Assembly (NCBI GenBank): GCA_002315685.1
Contig: DCHX01000037.1
Location: 1-17,893 of the forward strand
DNA length: 17,893 bases
Direction of reading: 5' to 3'
Origin: Ruminococcaceae bacterium UBA1741
GTDB lineage: Bacteria > Bacillota > Clostridia > Oscillospirales > Acutalibacteraceae
Shown: positions 7,731-15,394 of the stretch, one piece after another
Layout: the number at the start of each line of letters is the position of its first letter
How positions within the stretch are numbered: the stretch's first letter is position 1
Made by a program: the position numbers and the translations under genes
The notes under the pieces: generated by a model
Told to the model about the DNA's origin: nothing
Database searches by the model: none
What the model saw: the letters and a program-made list of their open reading frames with translations, nothing else

Positions 7731-8204
7731 CTATTGCCCTTTTCCTAATTGAGATAATTTATCGCCGGTAATACGGTAAGTTGTCCAATCGTCCATAGGA
7801 ACGGCGCCTAATGATAAATAAAAATTTATGCTCGGCTTGTTCCAGTCAAGACAACACCATTCAAGACGCCCGCATTTGCGTTCTAAGGCTATTTCTGCAA
7901 GTTTCTTTATCAAACCCTTACCGTAACCTTTATGTCGGTATTCAGGCAAAACAAACAAATCTTCAAGATATATGCCTGCTCTACCTAAAAAAGTAGAAAA
8001 ATTATGAAAAAATAAAGCAAATCCAACCTCTTTACCCTCTTCAAGAACAAATATAACCTCTGCTTTTTTCTTTTCGAATATCCACTCGTTAAGAATATTT
8101 TCGTCAGCAACAACCAGCTCGGACATTTTTTCGTATTCTGCTAATGCCTTAATAAAAAACAAAATAAGCTTTGTATCATTAATGTTTGCAAATCTATATG
8201 TCAT
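7731..8204 (-). CDS. GNAT acetyltransferase, SSAT/thialysine-type
   Basis: A 157-residue GNAT enzyme that closely follows spermidine/spermine N1-acetyltransferase (SSAT) and thialysine acetyltransferase. It has an early LAEYEKM region (21-27), YLEDLFVLPEYRHKGYGKG (79-97) with the acetyl-CoA pyrophosphate loop R90-x-x-G-Y-G, and WNKPSINFYLSLGA (121-134), whose aromatic end supplies the usual catalytic Tyr region. The expected reaction is acetyl transfer from acetyl-CoA to a primary amine of a polyamine, lysine analogue or similar molecule; substrate choice cannot be read from sequence. AGGTG lies four bases before the ATG. The gene sits 14 bases after the terminator of the surface-protein gene on the same strand and has no convincing promoter, so it may depend on read-through. 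Confidence 0.88.
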   Translation of the reverse strand: MTYRFANINDTKLILFFIKALAEYEKMSELVVADENILNEWIFEKKKAEVIFVLEEGKEVGFALFFHNFSTFLGRAGIYLEDLFVLPEYRHKGYGKGLIKKLAEIALERKCGRLEWCCLDWNKPSINFYLSLGAVPMDDWTTYRITGDKLSQLGKGQ

Positions 8205-8216
8205 ATTAACACCTAT

Positions 8217-8246
8217 AAAAAAAGACCTAACATAATCGTTAGGTCT
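8217..8246 (-). terminator. Intrinsic terminator of the SPKTG surface-protein gene
   Basis: On the minus strand: AGACCTAAC (8246-8238), loop of six, GTTAGGTCT (8231-8223), then a run of seven T (8223-8217). It lies 16 bases after the stop of the surface-protein gene and immediately before the acetyltransferase ribosome binding site. Confidence 0.88.
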
Positions 8247-8262
8247 AAAATATTATTTGAAA

Positions 8263-9087
8263 TTATTTAGAAAGAATTTTCTTTGTTGAAAGAGATATAC
8301 CTGCCAAAGAAAGAACTGCAAGGAATATAGCAAAGATAACAAGATTATCGCCGGTCTTCGGAGATGTTGTTACACCGTTATAGTTAGCACAAATAATAAG
8401 ATCGGGAGAAAGAGGAACAATTGTAAGCTTGTTACCGTCGGTATTTACTAATACATAATCGTGAACACTGCTTGCAACTTCATATACTCTCTTGCCGTTA
8501 GCATCGGTAGAAGCAACATAAATAGTCCAACTATTAAATTCGCCCTTATCGGTAAGCGGTTCAACAGTTACTTGATTCTTTTCTTCGTTATAAATAACAT
8601 TTGCTTGATTATTGTTCCACGAAACAGAAGCGGTTGTATTCTTTCCGTCAGTACCTTTACCCTTAACAACGGTTACCTTAGATTTACCGGTAAACTTATT
8701 ACCGTTAACAACAACCTTAACGATTTTACCGTCAACATTAACTTCAATTTCTTTCGGATTTGAAACAACATCGGTTTTGTCGAGAACAGCGTTGATAGTC
8801 AAATCGCTCTTGGGAGTTACTTTAAGCGTTTTGCTTGTTAAAGAGCCTTCAACAATGTCATAAGTACCGGTAATTTCCCACTTTTGGAAAGCGCCTTCGG
8901 TTTCGTTAGCAACGGCAATAACAGTTTCATTGCTCTTAACTTGTGATGTGTTAGTAGTTTTACCGTTAAAAACAGTAACATTATACGACTTAACATCAGG
9001 TTCCTCAGGGCTCTTGACAGCCATAGCCGGAACGCAAAGAGCGAACATAACGGCAATAGCTAAAACGATTGCGAATAACTTTTTCAT
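8263..9087 (-). CDS. Sortase-anchored surface protein with degenerate B-repeats
   Basis: A 274-residue secreted protein. Residues 1-23 are a Sec signal peptide (MKKLFAIVLAIAVMFALCVP, then AMA). The body holds two degenerate InlB-like B-repeats, recognisable by FQKWEITGTYDI in the first and FNSWTIYV in the second, each ending in a TVTP/TIVPLSP-like strand. The C-terminus has a cell-wall sorting signal: SPKTG at 242-246, a hydrophobic stretch and a basic tail (KKILSK). SPKTG is a variant of LPxTG, so a matching sortase encoded elsewhere is expected. The ATG at 9087 is chosen over one eight codons upstream because AGGAGG sits six bases before it. It has its own promoter and terminator. Role unknown; an adhesin or surface spacer is plausible. 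Confidence 0.88.
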   Translation of the reverse strand: MKKLFAIVLAIAVMFALCVPAMAVKSPEEPDVKSYNVTVFNGKTTNTSQVKSNETVIAVANETEGAFQKWEITGTYDIVEGSLTSKTLKVTPKSDLTINAVLDKTDVVSNPKEIEVNVDGKIVKVVVNGNKFTGKSKVTVVKGKGTDGKNTTASVSWNNNQANVIYNEEKNQVTVEPLTDKGEFNSWTIYVASTDANGKRVYEVASSVHDYVLVNTDGNKLTIVPLSPDLIICANYNGVTTSPKTGDNLVIFAIFLAVLSLAGISLSTKKILSK

Positions 9088-9140
9088 AATAATCCTCCTA
9101 AAATTCCTCAAAATAATTTATGATAGAATTATGCAAGAAT

Positions 9141-9169
9141 ATTATAGCACTAATATTACGATTTGTAAA
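9141..9169 (-). promoter_or_regulatory. Promoter of the SPKTG surface-protein gene
   Basis: On the minus strand: TTTACA (9169-9164), 17-base spacer, TATAAT (9146-9141). It would give a leader of about 45 bases before the ATG at 9087. Confidence 0.8.
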
Positions 9170-9195
9170 CACTTTTTTTCAAAAAATATTAAAAC

Positions 9196-9224
9196 TTGAT
9201 AAATTGACAAAATTATGATATTAT
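9196..9224 (+). promoter_or_regulatory. Promoter of the prfC-trpS-holB-ricT operon
   Basis: TTGATA (9196-9201), 17-base spacer, TATTAT (9219-9224) preceded by TGA, an extended -10. An alternative TTGACA (9204-9209) with TACTAT (9228-9233) and an 18-base spacer overlaps it. It is back-to-back with the surface-protein promoter. Confidence 0.7.
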
Positions 9225-9277
9225 TGTTACTATATTTATTAAATAATTTTATATTGGATAAAAAGGAGTCAAAACAA

Positions 9278-10867
9278 GTGACTTTTGAGCAAGAAATCAA
9301 CCGAAGACGAACTTTTGCAATTATTTCCCACCCTGATGCCGGAAAAACTACTTTAACCGAAAAGCTTTTACTCTACGGAGGCGCAATTCAAACCGCAGGC
9401 TCAGTTAAAGGTAAAGCCACCGCTAAACACGCTGTTTCCGACTGGATGGACCTTGAAAAGCAAAGAGGTATTTCAATTACTTCTTCGGTTATGCAATTTG
9501 AATACAATAACTTTTGTATAAATATTCTTGATACGCCCGGACACCAAGATTTCTCCGAGGATACTTACCGTACACTTATGGCGGCAGATAATGTTGTTAT
9601 GGTTATTGATGCGGCAAAAGGTATTGAGCCGCAAACACGCAAATTATTTAAGGTTTGTGCAAGAAGACATATCCCGATTTTTACCTTTATAAACAAACTC
9701 GACCGTGAAGCTCGTGATTCTTTTGAGCTTCTTGATGAACTTGAAAAAGAATTCGGAATAGGAACATATCCCGTGAACTGGCCTATCGGTTGCGGTGTAA
9801 GCTTCAAAGGCGTTTATGACCGTAACCTAAAAGAAATAATGACCTTTAACGAATTTCACAAAGGTCAAGAAAAGCTACAATCAATTAAGTGTGATATTAC
9901 CGATACCGAAAAGCTTGATGAACTAATCGGAGAATACCAAAGAAAAGATTTGGTTGACCAAATTGAACTGCTTGACGGCGCAAGCTTTGATTTTGATATT
10001 GAGAAAGTGCATACGGGTGAGCTTACACCGGTATTCTTCGGCTCGGCACTTACTAATTTCGGTGTTGAATCTTTCCTTGAATACTTTTTACAAATGACTC
10101 TCCCTCCCCTTTCCCGTAATACTGCGGAAGGTACTGTTGAGCCTACTGACGATAAATTTTCTGCTTTTGTGTTCAAAATTCAGGCAAATATGAACAAGTC
10201 GCATCGCGACAGAATGACATTTATGAGAATTTGTTCGGGAAAATTTGAAAGAGATAAAGAGTATTTTCATATCCAAGGTAATAAATCTTTACGCCTTTCT
10301 CAACCCCAACAGCTTATGGCACAAGACAGACAAATAATTAACGAAGCTTATGCCGGAGATATTATCGGTGTTTTTGACCCCGGAATCTTCTCTATCGGCG
10401 ATACGGTATGCGAAATTAAAAATAAAGTCAGATTTGAGGGGATTCCTACATTTGCGCCTGAACATTTTGCAATGATAGAACAGGTTGACAGCCTTAAAAG
10501 AAAGCAATTTGTAAAGGGTGTTGAACAAATAGCCCAAGAAGGTGCTATTCAGATTTTTCACGAGCCCGACACAGGTATGGAGCGTGTAATAGTCGGCGTT
10601 GTCGGCGTACTTCAATTTGAGGTGCTTGAATACCGTCTTAAAAACGAATATAATGTTGATGTTATAAGAAACAATTTGCCTTTTCAATATATTCGTTGGA
10701 TTAGAAACGAAGGAATTGATGTTAAATCGTTAAATCTTACATCCGATACAAAATGGGTACAGGATTTTAAGGGAAACAATTTGCTTATTTTCACAGGCGA
10801 GTGGAATATAAATTGGGCACTTGAAAAAAATGAAGGTCTTATTTTAGAAGATTTTAGTAATAATTAA
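9278..10867 (+). CDS. prfC: Peptide chain release factor 3 (RF3)
   Basis: A 529-residue translational GTPase that removes RF1/RF2 from the ribosome after peptide release. All G motifs are visible: P-loop SHPDAGKT (17-24), the switch region KQRGISIT (61-68), DTPGH (85-89) and NKLD (139-142). The RF3 features EINRRRTFAIISHPDAGKTT near the start, RLSQPQQLMAQDR and the C-terminal VGVVGVLQFEVLEYRL distinguish it from EF-G and other factors. I place the start at the GTG at 9278: AAGGAG lies nine bases upstream, the protein then begins VTFEQEINRRRTF as the family does, and the 21 upstream residues are an atypical hydrophobic stretch without a ribosome binding site. It heads an operon with trpS 26 bases downstream. 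Confidence 0.95.
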   Translation: MTFEQEINRRRTFAIISHPDAGKTTLTEKLLLYGGAIQTAGSVKGKATAKHAVSDWMDLEKQRGISITSSVMQFEYNNFCINILDTPGHQDFSEDTYRTLMAADNVVMVIDAAKGIEPQTRKLFKVCARRHIPIFTFINKLDREARDSFELLDELEKEFGIGTYPVNWPIGCGVSFKGVYDRNLKEIMTFNEFHKGQEKLQSIKCDITDTEKLDELIGEYQRKDLVDQIELLDGASFDFDIEKVHTGELTPVFFGSALTNFGVESFLEYFLQMTLPPLSRNTAEGTVEPTDDKFSAFVFKIQANMNKSHRDRMTFMRICSGKFERDKEYFHIQGNKSLRLSQPQQLMAQDRQIINEAYAGDIIGVFDPGIFSIGDTVCEIKNKVRFEGIPTFAPEHFAMIEQVDSLKRKQFVKGVEQIAQEGAIQIFHEPDTGMERVIVGVVGVLQFEVLEYRLKNEYNVDVIRNNLPFQYIRWIRNEGIDVKSLNLTSDTKWVQDFKGNNLLIFTGEWNINWALEKNEGLILEDFSNN

Positions 10868-10893
10868 ATTTTGGCAATCAGAGGTTTATTTTT

Positions 10894-11895
10894 ATGTGTG
10901 AAACTATTGAAAAGAAAAAAGTTTTAAGCTGTATACAACCGAGCGGTATGCTAACTCTCGGTAACTATTTAGGTGCGCTTAAAAATTGGAAAATGATGCA
11001 AGAAGAGTTTGACTGCACATTTGCAGTTGCTGATTTACATGCAATAACAGTAAGGCAAGAGCCTGCAAAGCTTCGTTCTCAAATATATTCGACTTATGCG
11101 CTTATGTTGGCTTTGGGGCTTAACCCCGAAAAAAGCACCTTATTTATTCAGTCGCATGTTCCCGAGCATTCACAACTTTCTTGGTTGCTTTCCTGCAACA
11201 CACAGTTCGGCGAAATGTCAAGAATGACGCAATTTAAGGATAAATCGGCAAAACACGCTGACAATGTTAATGTCGGTCTTTTCTCCTACCCCGTTTTAAT
11301 GGCTGCCGACATTTTGCTTTACAAGCCCGATTTTGTACCAGTCGGCGCCGACCAAAAGCAACATCTTGAAATTGCAAGAGATATTGCCGAAAGATTTAAC
11401 AGACTTTACGGGGATGTTTTCACAATTCCCGAGCCTTACATACCGAAAACCGGTGCTCGTGTTATGTCGCTACAAGACCCTGAAAAGAAAATGTCAAAAT
11501 CCGATGATAACACAAATGCTTGGGTTGCTATACTTGATGACCGCGATACAATTATAAGAAAGTTTAAGCGTGCGGTTACCGATAGCGGCAGCGGTGTAAT
11601 TATGAGTGATGAAAAACAAGGTATTTCAAATCTTATAACTATTTACTCAGCCGTTACGGGTAAATCGGTATCAGAAACCGAAAAAGAGTTTGACGGTAAG
11701 GGCTACGGAGATTTTAAGCTTGCAGTCGGAGAGGTTGTAGCCGATGAATTAGCGCCGATTAGGGAAAAGTACAATGAACTTATTACCGATAAGTCTTTAC
11801 TTGAAAAATATTTCAGAGAAGGCGCCGATAAAGCTGAAAAGGTTGCTCGCAAAACCTATTTTAAGGCAATGAAGAAGGTTGGCTTTGTAATATGA
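10894..11895 (+). CDS. trpS: Tryptophanyl-tRNA synthetase
   Basis: A 333-residue class I aminoacyl-tRNA synthetase of normal bacterial TrpRS length; it charges tRNA-Trp with tryptophan in the cytoplasm. The HIGH-like signature is TLGNYLGA (21-28) after the IQPSG segment, and the KMSKS loop is complete (199-203). The segment GDVFTIPEPYIP and the phrase QFKDKS are typical of TrpRS. Many Firmicutes control trpS by a T-box leader, but only 26 bases separate it from prfC, so there is no room for one; expression must come from the prfC promoter. Its stop overlaps the holB start by four bases (ATGA). Confidence 0.96.
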   Translation: MCETIEKKKVLSCIQPSGMLTLGNYLGALKNWKMMQEEFDCTFAVADLHAITVRQEPAKLRSQIYSTYALMLALGLNPEKSTLFIQSHVPEHSQLSWLLSCNTQFGEMSRMTQFKDKSAKHADNVNVGLFSYPVLMAADILLYKPDFVPVGADQKQHLEIARDIAERFNRLYGDVFTIPEPYIPKTGARVMSLQDPEKKMSKSDDNTNAWVAILDDRDTIIRKFKRAVTDSGSGVIMSDEKQGISNLITIYSAVTGKSVSETEKEFDGKGYGDFKLAVGEVVADELAPIREKYNELITDKSLLEKYFREGADKAEKVARKTYFKAMKKVGFVI

Positions 11896-12713
11896 ATTTA
11901 GATATTAACGGAAACGAAACTGTTTTATCTAACATACAAAATATTATTTCTTCCGGACATATCCCCCATTCTTTTTTAATTGAGGGAGGTTTTGTTGAGG
12001 ATAGACTTCAAATTGCCGATTATATTGCTCAAAGTGTTGTTTGCTCGTCTAACGATAAACCCTGTGGCAGTTGTAATCTGTGTCATTTAGCTTTATCCCA
12101 TACAAATCCCGATATTATTTACATTGGCCCCGATGAAAACAAAAAAATTATTTCGGTTGAAAATATAAGAAAATTGAGAAATGACGCATATATTAAGCCT
12201 CATTCGGCTGATAAAAAGGTTTTTATTATCAAAAACGCCGAATTGCTTAATGTACAAGCGCAAAATTCTTTTTTGAAAATCTTAGAAGAGCCACCGCAAA
12301 GTGTTGTTTTTATTCTTCTTGTTAATTCGAGGAGTGTTTTATTAAATACGGTTATTTCCCGTTGCAGTTTATTTATTCTAAACGATATACAAAGAAATAA
12401 TGCGACTGACGATGAGTTGACTTTACTTGCAAAAAACACACTTAATTTACTTTTTGACGGTAAATGCTATGAGATACTTAAATCTCTAAAACAACTTGAA
12501 AAAGACCGTTTGGCATCTGAAAAGTTTTTTGTATTATTACAGAACGAATGTAAAAATCAAATGTCTTGTAAAGATATTTCAAACTATCGGCTAAAAGCAC
12601 TAAACAATATTTATTATAAAACATACGAATTTATTGAGAGCATCCGTATGAATACAAATCTTCAATTACTTTTTAATTCAGCAATTATTTGTTATAAAAG
12701 TTTTCTAATATAA
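11892..12713 (+). CDS. holB: DNA polymerase III delta' subunit
   Basis: A 273-residue clamp-loader subunit of the AAA+ delta-prime family. The N-terminal phrase HIPHSFLIEG matches the family, but the P-loop is degenerate (EGGFVEDR, no GKT), as expected for delta', which does not hydrolyse ATP. A four-Cys zinc module is present (C51, C58, C61, C64), followed by the DnaX/HolB hallmarks QNSFLKILEEPP (124-135) and the SRC arginine finger (156-158). It is shorter than typical homologues of about 320-330 residues, mostly in the C-terminal collar domain. It loads the sliding clamp together with delta and tau/gamma. It overlaps trpS by four bases and is followed by ricT after 17 bases, a pairing common in Firmicutes. 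Confidence 0.93.
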   Translation: MNLDINGNETVLSNIQNIISSGHIPHSFLIEGGFVEDRLQIADYIAQSVVCSSNDKPCGSCNLCHLALSHTNPDIIYIGPDENKKIISVENIRKLRNDAYIKPHSADKKVFIIKNAELLNVQAQNSFLKILEEPPQSVVFILLVNSRSVLLNTVISRCSLFILNDIQRNNATDDELTLLAKNTLNLLFDGKCYEILKSLKQLEKDRLASEKFFVLLQNECKNQMSCKDISNYRLKALNNIYYKTYEFIESIRMNTNLQLLFNSAIICYKSFLI

Positions 12714-12730
12714 AAGGAATGGTCATAAAT

Positions 12731-13570
12731 ATGATTAAAGTTATTTCAGTAAAATTCAATGAGGGCGGAAAAAGTTATTATTTTAAGCCACTTAAAGAAG
12801 ATATCGAATTAGGTAAGACCGTTATTGTTGATACGGCCTCCGGTCCCGCTATGGGTACGGTTTCTTCTCCCGTCAAAGAAGTTGACGAAAGTGAAATAGT
12901 ACCTCCGCTTAAAAAGGTTATTCGTGTTGCTACCGATAACGATTTTAAGTCATTAGAGGAAAATCGTAAAAAAGAGCCGAAGGCTTTTGAAATATGTGCC
13001 CAAAAAATCGTTGACAGAGATTTGGAAATGAAGCTTGTTGATGTTGAATATGCTTTTGACGGCAGTAAGATTACATTCTTCTTTACCGCGGATGGCAGAG
13101 TTGACTTTCGTGAGCTTGTAAAAGACTTAGCGGCATCGTTTCATACTCGCATTGAACTTAGACAAATCGGTGTTAGAGATGAGGCAAGAATGTTGGGAGG
13201 TCTCGGAATTTGCGGTTATCCTTATTGCTGTAAGCAATTTCTTGACGACTTTCAGCCCGTTTCAATAAAGATGGCAAAAGAACAAGGTCTTTCCCTTAAT
13301 CCTACTAAAATTTCCGGTAGTTGCGGCAGACTTATGTGTTGCCTTAAATACGAACAAAATTCTTATGATTATTTAATAAAAATTACTCCTGCTCTCGGCT
13401 CTACCGTTAAAACAAGCGAAGGCGTGGGCACGGTTATTGATGTAAATATGATTACAGGTAATTTAATAGTAAAACCAAGGGATGAAAACGGTATTCCGTA
13501 TAAAGTAAACCGAAAAGATGTAAAAATTCTCGCCAACAAGAAAAAATCGGATAATACCGATGAGGAGTAA
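12731..13570 (+). CDS. ricT: PSP1-domain protein RicT (YaaT)
   Basis: A 279-residue PSP1-domain protein. It begins MIKVISVKFNEGGKSYYFKP, as RicT/YaaT does. The two cysteine clusters are intact: CGYPYCC (C161, C166, C167) and SCGRLMCCLKYE (C198, C203, C204). In Bacillus, RicT with RicA (YmcA) and RicF (YlbF) forms an iron-sulfur complex that works with RNase Y in mRNA maturation and affects sporulation, competence and biofilm. The C-terminal ~60 residues form a small barrel-like segment ending in a charged tail. The ATG at 12731 is preferred over one four codons earlier, which would sit directly against the AAAGGA ribosome binding site. The gene lies directly after holB, the order known in Bacillus. 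Confidence 0.93.
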   Translation: MIKVISVKFNEGGKSYYFKPLKEDIELGKTVIVDTASGPAMGTVSSPVKEVDESEIVPPLKKVIRVATDNDFKSLEENRKKEPKAFEICAQKIVDRDLEMKLVDVEYAFDGSKITFFFTADGRVDFRELVKDLAASFHTRIELRQIGVRDEARMLGGLGICGYPYCCKQFLDDFQPVSIKMAKEQGLSLNPTKISGSCGRLMCCLKYEQNSYDYLIKITPALGSTVKTSEGVGTVIDVNMITGNLIVKPRDENGIPYKVNRKDVKILANKKKSDNTDEE

Positions 13571-13610
13571 CAACATTTTCCCTCTTGATTTTTTTATTTA
13601 GAGTTGTTAC
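13567..13610. repeat. Inverted repeat around the ferredoxin promoter
   Basis: GTAACAAC (13567-13574) and GTTGTTAC (13603-13610) are perfect eight-base inverted arms 28 bases apart. They start in the ricT stop codon and end inside the ferredoxin -10 box. There is no T run after the second arm, so it is a poor terminator; it could be an operator or coincidence. Confidence 0.4.
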
Positions 13611-13613
13611 AAT
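13585..13613 (+). promoter_or_regulatory. Promoter of the ferredoxin gene
   Basis: TTGATT (13585-13590), 17-base spacer, TACAAT (13608-13613), giving a leader of about 50 bases. It lets the ferredoxin be expressed separately from the ricT operon, with which no terminator intervenes. Confidence 0.7.
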
Positions 13614-13670
13614 ATTATTGTATTAAGAGGTTATCCTTTTAATTTAACCTTATGTATGGAGGTGTTTTTG

Positions 13671-13841
13671 ATGGCTTTTAAGATTTCCGATGCTTGTATC
13701 AGCTGTGGTGCTTGTGCTTCCAGTTGTCCTTGTGATGCTATTGCCGAAGGATCAGAACATTTTGAAATTGATCCCGATAAGTGCTGCTCTTGCGGTGCTT
13801 GTGCTGCAAATTGTCCTGTTGAGGCAATTTCAGAAGACTAA
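13671..13841 (+). CDS. 2[4Fe-4S] ferredoxin, clostridial type
   Basis: A 56-residue electron carrier, the normal length for clostridial ferredoxin. Two complete cluster motifs are seen: C9-x2-C12-x2-C15-x3-C19-P and C38-x2-C41-x2-C44-x3-C48-P, one Cys of each group binding the other cluster as in the family. Two extra cysteines (C21, C39) flank them. It would serve low-potential reactions such as pyruvate:ferredoxin oxidoreductase and hydrogenase in the cytoplasm. The ATG at 13671 has GGAGGTG six bases upstream; an in-frame ATG at 13656 overlaps that site and is rejected. It has its own promoter and is closed by a strong bidirectional terminator 13 bases after the stop. Confidence 0.95.
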   Translation: MAFKISDACISCGACASSCPCDAIAEGSEHFEIDPDKCCSCGACAANCPVEAISED

Positions 13842-13853
13842 TTTATACTTAAT

Positions 13854-13897
13854 AAAAAAAGAACTGTCTGATTTTTATGCCAGACAGTTCTTTTTTT
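13854..13897. terminator. Bidirectional terminator between ferredoxin and kinase genes
   Basis: GAACTGTCTG (13861-13870) pairs with CAGACAGTTC (13881-13890) across a ten-base loop. Seven A precede and seven T follow, so it works for the ferredoxin on the plus strand and for the kinase operon on the minus strand, whose last stop is 8 bases away. Confidence 0.93.
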
Positions 13898-13904
13898 ATT
13901 ATTT

Positions 13905-14744
13905 TTATAATCCCAATTTCTTTATAAGCTCGGGGATTTTAGCCTCAAAATTTACGCCGTATTTCATTTCGGGATAATTTTCTTTGGTAAGCTTTATGCA
14001 AGAAGCCGTAAAATCGGAAGCAATTTGAGCGGACTCAATAAGGGATTTATTATTTAACACACCGCAAACAAGAGTGCTTGTAAAAATATCGCCTGTTCCG
14101 TGATATGCCGCTTCGACATAGTTAGAGAATACATAGGAAATTTCTTTTCCGTCATAAATAGCGGCTCCCATTTTATCCTTTTGGAAGCATACACCCGTGA
14201 GGACAACAGCACCGTTTGTTATTTCGGAAAGTTTAACAACCATATCTTCAATATACTCTTTCGTATAAGGCGCCGGTTTATACGGAATATCAAGCATAAA
14301 AGCGGCTTCGGTAATATTAGGCGTGATAATATCAGCCGTTTCGCAAAGTTTTTTCATTTCTATTGGAAAATCTTCGGGGAATCCGCCGTATAACTTACCG
14401 TTGTCTGCCATAACGGGATCTACAATGGTAAGTCCGCCCTCTTTTTTTATAATTTTTATTGCATCCTTAACTATTTCAATTTGCTCTTTTGAACCTAAAT
14501 ATCCGGTGTAAATTGCATCAACAGTTATATTTTCTTTTTTCCAATGATTTGCAACGGGTAAAATATCTTCGGTTAAATCCCTGAAAGTATATCCCGAAAA
14601 ACCGCCGGTATGTGTAGAAAGAACAGCCGTAGGTATTACCGCAGTTTCTATACCTGCCGCCGAAATAATCGGCAAAGCAACCGTTAACGAGCACTTACCG
14701 AAACACGAAATATCGTGGATAGCCGCAACTTTTTTTTGTAACAT
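13905..14744 (-). CDS. Pyridoxine/pyridoxamine kinase
   Basis: A 279-residue ribokinase-fold kinase that phosphorylates B6 vitamers (pyridoxal, pyridoxine, pyridoxamine) with ATP in the salvage route to pyridoxal phosphate. Family marks are AAIHDISCFGKCSLTVALP at the N-terminus, STHTGGFSGYTFRDLT (43-58), VDPVMADNGKLY (108-119), ITPNITEA (140-147) and the anion-hole/catalytic HGTGD (215-219, D219 as base). The start at 14744 has AGAGG eight bases upstream; an in-frame ATG 14 codons earlier has none and would run into nth. It is the last gene of the EIIC/nth/kinase operon, 23 bases after nth. A ThiD-type kinase is less likely given the STHTGGF and DISC segments. Confidence 0.92.
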   Translation of the reverse strand: MLQKKVAAIHDISCFGKCSLTVALPIISAAGIETAVIPTAVLSTHTGGFSGYTFRDLTEDILPVANHWKKENITVDAIYTGYLGSKEQIEIVKDAIKIIKKEGGLTIVDPVMADNGKLYGGFPEDFPIEMKKLCETADIITPNITEAAFMLDIPYKPAPYTKEYIEDMVVKLSEITNGAVVLTGVCFQKDKMGAAIYDGKEISYVFSNYVEAAYHGTGDIFTSTLVCGVLNNKSLIESAQIASDFTASCIKLTKENYPEMKYGVNFEAKIPELIKKLGL

Positions 14745-14767
14745 TAAAAAGACCTCTTTTTTTATAA

Positions 14768-15394
14768 TTAAATAATTTTCGGACAAATATCTTCAAGCGG
14801 ACATTTGTCGCAATTCGCCTTGCGAGCGGTACATACTTCCCTTCCGAATAAAACGGTTCTATGGCAAAAATCCGATGACTTATCGGGAGGTAAAAGCTTA
14901 ATCATAATATTTTCTACTTTGCTCGGAACTTTTGTTTTAACAAAACCAAGTCGATTGCAAAGCCTGATAAAATGGGTATCGGTAACTACCGACGGCTTTC
15001 CGTAAATATCGCCGCAAACAAGATTAGCGGTTTTTCTTCCGACACCTGAAAGCTTTAACAAATCGTCTATATTGTCGGGAACTTCTCCGCCGAAATCATT
15101 AGTAATTGCCTTAGAAATTTCGGATAAATCCTTCGCTTTTGTTTTATACAAACCGCAAGTTTTGATAAGCTCTTCTATTTTTGAGATAGGTGCTAATGCC
15201 ATAGATTCGGCATTAGGATATTCTTCAAAAAGTTTTGGCGTAACAATGTTTACACGAGCGTCGGTACATTGTGCCGATAGTCTTGTGGCAATAAGTAGCT
15301 GAAAAGCCGACGAATAATTTAATGAACATTTGGCATCGGGATACTTTTTTTCAAGCCTTTCAACAACAGATTTTGCAAGCTCTGACTTACGCAT
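14768..15394 (-). CDS. nth: Endonuclease III, base-excision DNA glycosylase/AP lyase
   Basis: A 208-residue HhH-GPD glycosylase of normal length. It removes oxidised pyrimidines from DNA and nicks at the abasic site. The helix-hairpin-helix is LSGVGRKTAN (115-124) with catalytic K121; the catalytic aspartate is D139 in VVTDTHFIRLCNRLG. The C-terminal [4Fe-4S] site is complete: C188-x6-C195-x2-C198-x5-C204. The start overlaps the last eight bases of the EIIC-like gene, and its ribosome binding site AGAGG is inside a hairpin, which implies translational coupling. Confidence 0.96.
   Translation of the reverse strand: MRKSELAKSVVERLEKKYPDAKCSLNYSSAFQLLIATRLSAQCTDARVNIVTPKLFEEYPNAESMALAPISKIEELIKTCGLYKTKAKDLSEISKAITNDFGGEVPDNIDDLLKLSGVGRKTANLVCGDIYGKPSVVTDTHFIRLCNRLGFVKTKVPSKVENIMIKLLPPDKSSDFCHRTVLFGREVCTARKANCDKCPLEDICPKII

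Noticed and set aside
9215..9277. N-terminal extension of prfC from an ATG at 9215
   Set aside because: The extra 21 residues are unlike RF3, the ATG overlaps the promoter -10 region, and a proper ribosome binding site precedes the GTG at 9278.
10868..10893. T-box leader for trpS
   Set aside because: Only 26 bases lie between the genes, far too short for a T-box.
11892..12713. Broken ATPase because the Walker A lacks GKT
   Set aside because: Delta' subunits normally have a degenerate P-loop; the zinc module, LKILEEPP and SRC motifs are intact.
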